Below, piece after piece: positions 1 through 12,200 of a stretch of DNA of 64,000 nucleotides. The translations under genes and the position numbers were made by a program. The notes beneath the pieces are model-generated. The model saw only the letters and a list, made by a program, of their open reading frames with translations. It was not told the DNA's origin and did not search any database. Each line of letters starts with the position of its first letter. The stretch's first letter is position 1. The stretch lies in the NCBI GenBank assembly GCA_900660155.1, contig CABFPE010000445.1, forward strand, positions 555,866 to 619,865. The letters run 5' to 3'. The stretch comes from Hofstenia miamia (taxonomy: Eukaryota; Xenacoelomorpha; Acoela; Hofsteniidae).

Positions 1-109
1 AGTGGTCCTAAAATGGCAATAATTTGAATAAGCCAGGTCAATTTCGTCGGTACGGGCCTAATGTTTCGTTGGCTTGAGATAAACGGCTCCACTAGGGCGT
101 TTAATTTTA

Positions 110-1593
110 CACGTTTTTCTTCGGATGATATTTCTTTTTAAACCAATTGTGCAGCTATGACTGAAAAAAATTCTGGCATATCTTTAAACCATATGCCGTA
201 AAAAAAATTTCTATCTCATAGATGCTCTTCCATTTCATTGCTTAGAAAAGATTATATATATATATATACTAGGAAACTGCCCGTGCTATGCATGGGGATT
301 TCAATGGGCTTTATTAGATACTTAATAAATGAATAAATTTAAAAAAACCATATGTTGTGTTTGTAATATTTTAGGAACGAAATAAGAAATATATGTGATC
401 ATTATACATTTGCAAAATGATTTTTATTCACAATTTTAGCATATGACACTCCTTAATTACACATTTAATATTATAAGCACATTCAAAGCATGGTAACACC
501 TAATGCAAAAGAATGTATAGAATCACACCAAATTCGAGTGCATGAACCATCACTATGAAATAACTCAAATAGCAGCCAATACTTCGATCAACGTAAGCAA
601 TTAAAATCTCTTTAATACTTAAAGGATTAAGTGTCTGATGTTCCCTTTCCAGTACAAACTAGTCGTATGTACATTGATGTTGGTCGTCTTCTACCAACTT
701 TACATGGAAATCTTGGAGTAATATCAAACAATTGATTGATGCTAACACCAATTTCGTGTTCCATGCTACTCAATTATAACAGCATTCAATAATGAAATTT
801 TTATCACACATTTACGAATTACTATGGTGGTGATTACAATTTTCCTGCATATCATCTATGATTTTAGCAGCTATGTCTATTTATATATATATATATAATA
901 TTTCAATGACTGATAAAAACTCAAAAATTTTAACTGATGTTGAGAGATTTCATCATAAGAACATCCAAGTACTTGATTACATTCATTGTCTGTTCTTTTT
1001 ACAGGTACACATAAATACCTCCCTTGTGGTTTTTCTTTTTCATCTAGCAATTTCTTTCTATGTCATGGCATTATGATTATATTTTTCAGGAACCTATCAA
1101 CGAGAAGCTCTAGTCAATGAATTCTATTTTATCTAACAAAGTAAGCATATTATTAATACTAGCATATTATAGCATGTTAATGGTTTAGGTCCTTACAAAC
1201 AAAATCAAGTCAAAATTATGACATAGTGATTTGTAAATTACTTTTTCTTCTAAATAATAAAACTAAACAGCCCAAAATTTAGTATAAATATCTATGTAAA
1301 TTTACTGCATTCTCGGAGATCTTTGCGGTTAACATGCATTAAATGGTAGCATTTTTACTATATTACTGCTTATGTTTTAAGGTGTCTTAACCAGTTTGGT
1401 TAATGCATAGTATGTAACGGGATAATATAATGCTAATATTGCTGCTTTTTTTTTAACGATTTTTCGGGTTCTATTATATAATAGAGTAGGGGGCATTAAA
1501 AGAATATCGGAATTTGCTCAAATTTTCACAGTTTGATGCAGGCACCTAGCTGCACAATTGGTTTAAAAAGGAACTTAATCCGAAGAAAACGTG
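110..1593. repeat. Inverted-repeat element near the window start
   Basis: Positions 110-157 and 1547-1593 are imperfect reverse complements. The shared core reads AAACCAATTGTGCAGCTA, preceded by CACGTTTT.CTTCGGAT. The 1.4 kb between them holds no convincing gene, only short open frames. It looks like a non-autonomous DNA transposon whose outer ends may lie beyond the window; target duplications were not found. Superfamily unknown. Confidence 0.5.
252..269. repeat. TA microsatellite
   Basis: A short run of alternating TA. It is followed at once by GCCCGTGCTATGCATGGGG, a self-complementary motif resembling the start of dispersed animal repeats. Confidence 0.7.
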
Positions 1594-1649
1594 CAAAGTG
1601 ATTAGGCTCCCGCTGTCTGTAATTGCCAACCCAGAAAAAATCACTTTCT

Positions 1650-2970
1650 GATTAAACAATGACAATCCTAATATACAGGATGAAGCAGTCAAATAACTTT
1701 TTTGCTATTAAAAAAGTGGACAGAAGAAATGTTTGCTAAAAATTTTTCATAAAAAATAAATGGTACATACATGGAAATTTATGTTTAATACAAAATACCA
1801 TTAAATCTATAATAAAATTTGCATAATCATTGTTCAAACTGTCAAAATGACCATACAACTAAAGATATCAGGGAAAAACTATATACAGACGTGAAAAAAT
1901 TACAAACAAGTACTAACTATCGATTCGTAGTATAATCATATTTGCACTCCCATCCTTGAGGCATTGGGCCCAATTGCGGATTCGGTATTCCATACATTTT
2001 CTGAAACTAAAAGAATTCATGAGGTACACATATTAAGACATGTAAAATTACAAGTTATACGAAATACAACTTGCGATATAGTCTAAAAAGCATATACTCG
2101 CACAAACAGCAAATAAAAATGCGTGTACAAATTGAAAAAATCGTCTAGTAATTTTAAATAGCGTACTTTAACTCAATTTATCTTGGGGTAAGCCTTAACA
2201 TTAACGTTTACAAAAAAGTTATTCCACGGTTGGACATAATTTTTGCTGACGTCAGAACTGTTTAGAGACCATATTAATTTTTGAAATTTTAAATAAATTC
2301 TTACCATAAGTTGAATAATAGCTTAAAATGAAATTTTCTGATGATCAAAGAAATATACGCTATAAACATATATGCACTCACTGAAAATCCATAATAATCA
2401 AAATAAAGGCCAATGGAAATTACTTTCAAAATCATCCAAAATTCGACCTCCATCCACCAACTGAGTAAATTTTTTTTGCGAGCAAAATTCCGGTTGGGCC
2501 TTCGCCCACATAATCATCACATTTTTGCCAGGCAAGGGGGTAAATTAAAATTAAGAATATTTGATATATGCAGAGAAACTTAAATTGGCAAACCAACAAA
2601 AAATTTCTTAGTCATTCATTTATGAACCTCCTTTAATAAACCTAAAATTTTAATTGCATACGTGTAAAATTTAAAAAAGTAACTATTGAAATTTAATTAG
2701 TTTCGACATTTTAAACTCTTTCAGACGAAACTAATTTTGTTAAAAATATTTTTCACAATTAGAAAAAATGTAATAATGAAAACTTGTACACATTGTTTCA
2801 AAATGCAGCTACTGGAAAGTATTTAATACCAAACTAAAAATTGAACTCTAAGTATAATTGAAAGGTATTACATACAAATTCATTCTACAGCCATTAATAA
2901 ATAGAAGAAAAATTAAATTCTTTATAAAATTATAAAATCTTGAAAATATACAATTATTTAAAAATTGAAA
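1650..2970. other. AT-rich sequence downstream of PARG
   Basis: No supported gene. AT-rich intergenic sequence past the PARG stop, with a short GC-richer patch near 2490-2540 that resembles a transposon tail but could not be classified. Confidence 0.5.
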
Positions 2971-3215
2971 TCACGGCGTATTAGCCTTAAAATCTTCATC
3001 GTTGTCAAACTCATCCCAATTGAATGACCAAGTATCTTCGTTGAGAACATAATCTCTGAAGTGAGTTCGATCTTGTTTTTGAGGGTAGTTGTTATAGAAG
3101 TTTTGAATAATAAGAAAAACGTTAGATATGCTGCAATTAAACTCTCTTATGTACTTATAGATAATCCCCAAATTTTCAGTTAGCACCGCATCACCAAATG
3201 TGTAATAAATCACAT
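2971..3215 (-). CDS. Parg: PARG exon 7 (C terminus)
   Basis: The terminal exon encodes DVIYYTFGD, the last strand of the fold, a helix, and the acidic tail ending EDTWSFNWDEFDNDEDFKANTP before a stop at 2971. The length and acidic end are typical of PARG. I did not find a clear canonical AATAAA just downstream on this strand. Confidence 0.93.
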
Positions 3216-6200
3216 CTAAAATACATATTAGATTATGTAGAAAACCAGGTGATCACCTCTTCCGGCTACGGAAGCCGCCATCCACTGAATTAGAAATTTG
3301 AGTAAAGGATCTCCTTTAAAAGCGCCACAACCCCAGTTCCCGGTAGCAACCGCAGTTTTGTTGCCATCCTCAAGAGGCTTAAATCCAATATATGCTTTCT
3401 TCAAATCTCTTTCAATTGCGTGTTGCTGATACTGCTGCTTTGTTCTACCGTAACTGTACCTAAAACAAATTGTACCTAAAAAAATGTTTGTCTTTGAAAA
3501 AACTGCTTCTTCTCTGAAGCCATAGTGAATTGAGTAAGATTTAAAATTTTGAGAAAAAACAGGTTTAACATAAATAGTTTTAAGCCTAATATTTGCTATT
3601 ATTGACAACATTCCATATTAGGGAAAAATGAGGAGCAGACATTATTCCCCCCTTTATTGGCTTCATATATTTTTAAAAAATTCATAAAATTAATACATAC
3701 TTGCATTTCATTAGATCTCGGCAAACAAATATTTATAAAACATTTTATGAGATGTATATGTTAGTTTGATCCGAATATTGGAACATTCGTAACCCATTAA
3801 GTGCCAATTTTTCAATAATTTTAGTTATAACACTTAGAATTGATGACAAATTAAGAACTACAGCTGAGAAAAATAACATTTTTGGAGCTCTTAGTGCCAT
3901 TTGGGAATTATGTAAAACAATACCACATGAGCACTAGTGTATATACTGATGTACTCTATGATAGAGCAAAAATAACCGTTCTATGAGTCCTACATTTAGG
4001 TTTTATTGTTAAACAAATAAAATAAATTATTGTTACCTTTAAGCCAAATGACATATAGCAGCAGAAATTTGAGTTAAAATATTGATAAATTTAAATAATA
4101 TTTGAAACAATGAAATAACTGAGAATTTACTGCGAATGCCCATTTGAGGATCATGGTGGTCAACGGGCGTCTTACCATTAGTCTTCCTCAACACGAAATC
4201 ATGCTGCTGCTACTTCCTTTGTTAGTAAAAATAGCTATCTATAAAGAAGTATAGAATTTAGGGCTACACTATTAAACATATTTTAAGGTGAACAGAAGGA
4301 AAATCTCAACAGTTGTACACAATTACTTCCGCGTCACATAACCTGCAATACTCATCGAATGCTTTGCTCCAATGCATTTCTGTACTAGATATTTTTGTGT
4401 TTTTGTCTTTATTAATAAAGTAACATAATATGTGTATACAAATATGCGAACATTGCAGAAGAGTAGTAAAACAATGCCTTATTTAAAAACCATATTTATT
4501 AAAAAAAATATAAGCCGCTATTAGATATATGTAAGAATGGGCAATATATTATAGCGTTTAAAGAAAGAAAATATAAACAATTCGAACATTTCGAATATTC
4601 ACCAATATACCATTGCGAATATTGGATTTGCTTTCTTCATTCTTTTCAGTTTAGAAAGTAGTTATTGTAACAGATAATGAAAAGGCATTAAATCTGAACA
4701 TGTTAGTGTAATAATACTGCAACCATTAAACTATGATGTTAAGAATACAGAAATAATTAAATTCTCCTGGATATAATTTGAGTGGTTATATGCCAGAGTT
4801 CTCAGACTCGGTCCGATTTCGCGCTCAGCATCTGGCCAGTGATTTTTTGCTTCGGGTCGGGTGAAATGTGGGTCTAAGTAAAAAACACCTTTTCGGGGAG
4901 TCGACTCCGTTAGGACTATAAATAATTTGCGTTGCGATTGAGATCCAAAATTCAGATCTGATGAGTGTTATATACAATAAGACTTGCGATCTTTATTATG
5001 CATGAAACATACCACAGCTTAGTAATCAATTATTACCACTACTACTAATAACACTAATAAAAAATTATTATGATCCTTTAGACACGTCGCTCGAAATTCA
5101 AAGTCAACAAAGTCCTTAATCGATTGATCAGGCTTAAGAACACACGATCTGAAATGAATGAACATTTCATATGCCTCCACCTTTTCCAGGGGTTTGAAAG
5201 TAGCGTCCAACTGATCAAGTAGTAAGTTTAATCCATCTTCGGTATTCAATTGATGTGGAGTAAATGAAGAAACCGTGTTTTTAGCAGAATCCTTCAATGA
5301 TAATAATACAATAATGCCACGATTCTTCTTGGGTATCTGCGTTATACGATCCCACATCTTTTCTCCATTGACTATAACTAATATCCCCGTTACTTGGATC
5401 GAACACCAGTGGATTTTTGAAAAGAACCACTCTCTGCTACCAATTTTATATACAATAAGAGATCTTTATTATGCATGAAACATACAACAGCTTCGTAATT
5501 AATTATTACCACTACTAATAAATACTTATTAACATAGTTTGACTAGTACTACTAACTAATCATGAAACACGAGTCTAATTAACTTGGTAAAACATTCACA
5601 ATGAGACCTGTGAACACTAATATACTCTCGTTAACATTATTTGAGGAAAAGCCATTTCCTATATTCTCATAACTGGTTAAATTCATGGTTGCCACTAATG
5701 TCGGCTTGAGTTGGCTCATTGTTTAGAATGTTAGATATGTACCTCATAAACAGGATACGCAAACCTGGAGCAAAAAGTATAAAATAAGCTTTTTAAGCCC
5801 AATTGAACACCTTAAGGCGGATTAATGAAGAAATCTAGCATCTTCCCATAAAAATTGCTTCAATATTAATTCAAAGTTTAAAAAATTTAATCTAAGAAAG
5901 GCGTGGCAATGATAATAAGGGCAAACAAGAAATTCGCCCATTAAAAGAACATCCAATGAAAAATCTTACGAAATGGCATCTATTGCAGTGACAACAGTGC
6001 ACTTTCTGCCCCAAGAATCACACATAACTTGATCGAAAAACGGGCGACTGAATTGGAATGTATCAGCATAGCCAGTATAAGAGCAAAAGCGCTCACTACC
6101 AACTATAACAATTGCCTCATTTGCATCCATTCGTTCAGAGAACAAGAGAGATACGAGTAACTCTGGACAAATTACAAAGCGGATTTCTTCTTGAACACAT

Positions 6201-9200
6201 CCCGTATTCAAAACGCCACCTCCAATAAATGAATTTGCAAAATCAACCTAAAAATAGTTACAAACTAGGGATGAGTGCTAACATCGCTTGCTTTACTTGA
6301 CAAATAATTATTCTGCTCCAAAAAGTGCAAAAATTCTTTAATTTGGTCTGGCATGGTAATACATCCCTTGAAGTGGATAGGAACGGCAAATAGTATAAAA
6401 AAACACCAGCTAAGGCTTAGAATAAGGGACACCGGGAGCAAGCGTAAAACACGGACAAAATAAGGAATTAATATAGGGTTAAAACAATGAAAAATACAAT
6501 AAAATATGTAAAAACTTTAAAAATAATTGATTTAGACCGATAACTTAGCATAATAAACAAAATTCGCAGCACGCGGTAATACGGGATATTTAAGCACGAT
6601 AGTTTATAACACTAAGAAGTCATAAAAAAATAATTTATGTATTACTGAAAAATTACAAAATATACAAGTAATGTTATGCCATTCTATACACTCAAACTAG
6701 GTCTTTCTCTTATTTGAAATTTCTTCATTAAATGGAATAAAACCGTTCCTCTTTTGGGTTTTGTAATAAACTATAGTTTGTAATAACACTTTTATATTGT
6801 AATTAAATTTGGTTAAAATATTTGATTTAAGTTTTCGGATATTACAGAAGTGGCAGTTTGTCAACTCAACTGTTAATTTTTTTAGTCCTGAAAGTTATCA
6901 TTAATAATGAAAACTAATAAGATTGATAAAGATGTTTTCAGAGGGTGATCACGATCTTCCCGCCGATTCTTCTCACAGTTTATTCGAACGTATAGATGAA
7001 GTGTGTGATTCATAGATATCTACGTTTCAAATGTCAAATCTTATCAAATGTTATTAAAGTCATTTACTTATGAGACGCGCACGATGGAATATCGCAATCT
7101 AAACAACACTGGAATGGCATCAATTTTTAGAAATTTAGAAAACAGCCACTACCAGCACGCACTCTTCGTGATTGGAAAGAAAAATTCATGAACACTTTGA
7201 CCATCTTACCTCTGAAGCCTGTCGGTGATCATCAACAGAGAAGATTATCGATAGAAAAGAAAGAAGATATCCTTGCCGGATTTAGAGATGACCCATTCCG
7301 ATTGGAAAGAAAAATTCATGAACACTTTGACCATCTTACCTCTGAAGCCTGTCGGTGATCATCAACAGAGAAGATTATCGATAGAAAAGAAAGAAGATAT
7401 CCTTGCCGGATTTAGAGATGACCCATTCCTATCACAGCGCAAGGTGGTCCAAGAAGTTGGTGTTGCGCAATCCTCTGTCAACAAGATTGTAAAGGAAGAG
7501 GGTTTGAAGCCGTGGACGATGGTATCTGTTCATGAATTGCTTCCAGACGATCCAGGGAAACGGTTGAATTTTTGCAGGATTGTCCTAACAAAGTTAGAAG
7601 TGAAGAACATCTGCTTTGAAGTAACTTTCCCCCTAAATGCCTGCGTCAACAATCACAAACGTTTCGTGTATGCTTTGGATAATCCGAAGCTGATTGCTGA
7701 AGACAAGGCGCTGCGCTCACCTGGTATTACGTGCTGGGCTATGGTGTCACCCGACTTTGGGGTTGTGTTAGACACGACCATGAACTCAGAGCATTACAAA
7801 CGTATTCTCAAACTCACGTGATCCCGCTTCTCAAGCAACATCGACATAAGAGACAATTTTATCAACAAGATGGAGCTCCTCCTCATTTTGCGATAGTGGT
7901 TCGACAATTACTCGACAATCAACCTAACAACTGATGGATTGGTAGTGGTGGGTCTACCCACTGGCCTCCAAGAAGTCCAGATCTTTCGGTTTATGACTTT
8001 TGGCTTTGGGGATACAACCGCAACGAATAGTCTACTGCCACGACATTGAAGGAAAGGTTGATAGACTTACTTGACAACATTCCGAAATCTATGATTCGAA
8101 AGGCTTATGAATCATTTACTCGTCGATGTAAGGGTGGGAGGAATCCTATGGAGGACACTCCGAACAGAATCTTTGATTGTGTAACATTTTATTGAGTCAT
8201 TGTTTGTTTTCACTGTATAGAAGATGTTTTGCGACACTGAATTTGTGTTAATTCATTCAAATCAAAGCGGTCACCCTGTGTTTATTAAAAACATCATAAA
8301 ATGAAGTGTCACACATTGATGAGATTTTATCTCGTATAAAAGTCATTATGGGGATTTCTTGTTTGTAAAAGGTTTTCAAAGTTTCAATCCCTGTTTGCAA
8401 TATCTCTGCTGGATCACAATTTTTTAAAAAGATTTTGTCGTATTTTTTGCAAGCGACATGGAATAAGCAACCCAAACACAATCAGAAAAACTCGGAATAG
8501 AAATCATTAATATTCGAGCTCGAATTCAATTGAAAATCTACTTGAAAATGCTCTAAAAATCCTTTTTTTGTAAATTTTAGTTACTTTGTCAATCACAAAT
8601 AAGTATTTTTAGCCAAGAGACTCGGAATTATTGTAAAACCTAAAAAACTCAATAGAAGTCGAAACGTAAATACTCTAACTAGAACTGAGTAATTCGAATT
8701 CGACTGAAAAGCCGAATATAAATGTGTTGTATTTCATTAAATTAAAAACAAACGGGAGAATACTGCAACGAAAAAAATTAGATGCCGCGTGCTATACCAG
8801 AGTAAAATGAATAAATACTGTTGTTGTATGGGTCAAAAGCAAATCATGTATTTAATTTCAGAGTGACGTTGTACGTGGATTCATGGACTATGGAAATTAT
8901 ATCTCAACAGCGTTGCATAATTTGTTTTCGCCTCATATTTAAATTGAGTTCTGCAGATGGCCTGACAATATTCTTAATAGATTCCAACATAATCATATAA
9001 TTTGCGAAAAAATGGAAAACTAATTAGTAACAACTCTGTTCTAACCTGTAATGCATGATCCCGCTCTTCTATAAGACCCTCTAATGAAATGTGACAACGG
9101 GAAAAATGAATATCTTTCAGGGATAACCAATTTGGGGTGTCTTCCGGGGACAAAACTCTCCTGTAAAAAGTAATGACTCCAGTTGGCATTCCATCCAAAA

Positions 9201-12200
9201 GAATACGCTCAAAGTAAGAGAGAATGCACTTCAATTTATTTGCTAAATAAGGATTTAAAATTGAAACATACAATAAAACCGAGCCCCACAATACATGTTT
9301 ATAAGTAAATATAGCTTTGAAATACAAAGGGGGACATTCACAAATACAGTCAAGTAGTCATCAAAATTCAAAAGCAGAAACATGTTGGCGGACATCAAGC
9401 TAAAGACGAGGCCATAGAAAAACAGTTGAAATTAAAATTGAAAATACATTTAAGTTATTTTTATAGAATTAATAAACATCGGAAGATGTTGAATAAAAAC
9501 GTACCCTTTCGAGGCTGGAAAATACTTGAACTCGAACCCGAGGAAAGTAGACCATTGAAATTGATAAAGTTGTAGTTCGAATATTCTCCATTTGATTTAT
9601 TTCGCCGAGGATATGTTCCTAAACTTAAATTTTAAAAACCTTTGAAAGTGTTCGGCGCAATAATCTTGGGTAATCTAGCAAACAACAAATCACATATTGC
9701 AATCTTTGTTAATCGAATTCTATCATGAAAATATCATGAAAATACGGAATTCAACCTTTATATTTATATGCTTCTACTACCAATTCACACTTTTGAAATT
9801 GTATGACATTTGAACTGTCAACAATAATATTATTTGAAATGCAAAAAATAAATCCTCATCACAGAAATTAGAATCGCTATGTCAATGCGTTTAGTATTAC
9901 GTCAATCAAGTAAACTTTCCAATTTCTACTCTAAAAAATTTTCGATTAGGAACAAATCAGGTGAGTTGTCTTGTAAAGCACCCAAATATTGATGATGCCA
10001 CTAGCTTCCAGCTATACTTTATTTAGTGATAACTAATGGTATGACGCCCCATCATGTTGGAAATAATTGCATAGTACCTTATTACCTAGAATACCAGTGT
10101 ACACAGCCAACTTGAAAGAAGTTCCATTACGTCAATCTAGAGACCACAAAGTCCGCTTGTTGAAATTTCACTGTAAAACTTACTTTTAGTGCAATGTGGA
10201 CAGTAGGAATGAGGTATTGCGGGCCCAGGTGGATAGCATACTGTGTGAACAAATGTGGATTGCTGACTGATTGTAGATTCTTCTTTGAACATTACTGAAG
10301 GCCGTTGATCCACAGTCCAATGTTGACAAATTTTAGCAAGCACAATCTTGTAATGAACAATTTTGGCTGATAAATTTGGATTATTGGCTGCCGTGTATGA
10401 TCAAAAACCTCCTTTAGCAAGACAGTGTGGGCACTAGGTAATTTAGATACTGTCAGCAGTATCAGCTTTTATGGCACATTATTCAGCAAAGGAATAAATC
10501 GTGAATAATCTCAAAATGGATTTGTCTTTCCGTTGGTTGTTATATGTGATCTTCCACTGCTGCTTTGATGATAGTGAAGAGCATCGGCCATGGCTGCCTG
10601 GTTGATGTTGAATCGAAGGAAAATTGCACGATTTTACATACCTGTACCATGTAGAGACCCTAATTTGTGCCCTCAAAGCCTAGCCATGCCTAAATAATAA
10701 CATATTTAACAGATCTGTGTATAAATGCGTTAATTAGTGTCTATTACCACTGGTTGAATCAACTTGAATCTAACGAACGTTTCATACGCGCATTCTTCTT
10801 CGATCTTAGAAAAGCCTTTGACTTCGTTAGTCATCTCCTCTTGGTGAAAAAGCTGATAGAAATCGGCGTAAGATCTAGGACTATTAACTGGATAATATCC
10901 TTTCTCAGCAACAGGAAACAACGGGTACGTCTAACAAATGTCCAACTATCAGACTGGTTAATGGTTCTAGCTGGCGTGCCTCAAGGCACAAAATTGGGAC
11001 CTTGGTTATTCATTTTGTTCGTGAATTCCTTGTTAAGATAATGGGAATTGCGCATGAAATATGTCGATGATACTACTGCGTGGCAATACGTATCTAAGAA
11101 CAAACCTTTTGAAGACGTATATCTAGTCAGACATGTCGCCCAATGGTGTAGCAGTAACTATGCAGAGCTAAACCCAACGAAGTCANNNNNNNNNNNNNNN
11201 NNNNNNNNNNNNNNNNNNNNNNNNNNNNNNNNNNNNNNNNNNNNNNNNNNNNNNNNNNNNNNNNNNNNNNNNNNNNNNNNNNNNNAACTATGCAGAGCTA
11301 AACCCAACGAAGTCAAAAGAGCTCACTATTTGTTTCTTAAAGAATTTCCAATTGCCTCCTGAAGTTCAATGGGACGAATCTGTTGCAATTCAGAGAGTAT
11401 CATCGGCCAAACTTTTGGGTGTCACATTTCAGAAAAATTTTGAAGGGGCCAACCACCGTGAACGAAATTACAAATAAGGCTTCCAAAAGGTTATTTTTAC
11501 TAAAACTACTTCGGCGAAGCGGCGTATCCCAAAATCATCTATTATCCGTGTATGTCTCGTTAATCAGGTCACTGCTTGCGTATTGTGCCCCGCTATGGCA
11601 TTATGGGTTAACCCAAAATCAAAGCGATTGACTGGAGAGGATACAGAAACGGGCTTTCCGAATAATGGTCCCAAATGCAACATATAGTGAAGCAGGAGTA
11701 CAACTAAACTGTTCTACCTTGTACACTCGTCGCCAAAGTCTTTGCGATCGACTCTGGAAAAAATTGCAGAACCTGAACCACCCTCTACACAATCTAATAC
11801 CCGCAGAACGAGAATCTCTACCCTTTACGAGCTCATCGCAATCGCCAAATCTCAGTTAGGACATTCCGATTTACGAAATCGTTTGTTCCATCACAGATTC
11901 AAAAAGAATATCCATTTGCATATTATACTTAATGTTACAAGTTTGTATATTTCACTATTATTCAACCCTAGGGTTGCAAGTGAATAAATAAATTTTCTTT
12001 CTTTCATATACACAACAAGAATGCCAGGAACGACACAAGGCTATATTCTTATTGGTTTTCAATAAATAATAGCATTATACCAACATACGTTCCAGGACAT
12101 GCGTGTAAACTTGAATCATGGCAACCATTGTATATGATAAAGATGTCACGTAGATACATAATATTAATACCACGAATTGACGCGCTTCGATCATTTATTG

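Larger units (their letters stand above)
4968..5521 (-). mobile_element. Internally deleted copia-type LTR retrotransposon
   Basis: On the minus strand the order is an LTR-end copy (5521-5446), a primer binding site (5442-5432), a gag-like fragment (5357-5085) and a second LTR-end copy (5049-4968). The two copies share TATGTTTCATGCATAATAAAG and flanking sequence but have diverged. Protease, integrase and reverse transcriptase are absent, so most of the element was deleted with gag running straight into LTR sequence. It lies in the fifth PARG intron, in the same orientation as PARG. LTR starts and target duplications are not resolved. Confidence 0.7.
6942..8277 (+). mobile_element. Mariner/IS630-family DNA transposon, decayed
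   Basis: Weak terminal inverted repeats (AGGGTGATCAC at the left, AGGGTGACCGC reading inward at the right) bracket about 1.34 kb, the usual mariner size. The interior encodes one transposase with frameshifts. It sits in the fourth PARG intron, opposite in orientation to PARG. A flanking TA duplication is not clear. Confidence 0.75.
10740..12005 (+). mobile_element. CR1/Jockey-like LINE, 5'-truncated, with assembly gap
   Basis: A non-LTR reverse transcriptase fragment. It begins in the palm (FDLRKAFDFVSHLLL), continues through VLAGVPQGTKLGP and the catalytic MKYVDDTT, then the thumb (AKLLGVTF region) and a C-terminal domain (YVSLIRSLLAYCAPLW, then RIQKRAFRIM). Stops and frame changes interrupt it near 11041, 11360 and 11630. 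It ends in an AATAAATAAA tail near 11980-11995. Endonuclease and ORF1 are missing, as usual for 5' truncation. It lies in PARG intron 3, antisense to PARG. Confidence 0.85.

Noticed and set aside
7273-7821. Reading the mariner transposase as a domesticated single-frame host gene
   Set aside because: The frame starts inside the tandem duplication, ends at a frameshift, and lacks the second and third catalytic residues.
8257-8481. Minus-strand 74-codon frame with ILQTGIETLKTFYKQE
   Set aside because: It overlaps the right end of the mariner element and matches no family I know; PARG phases do not need it.
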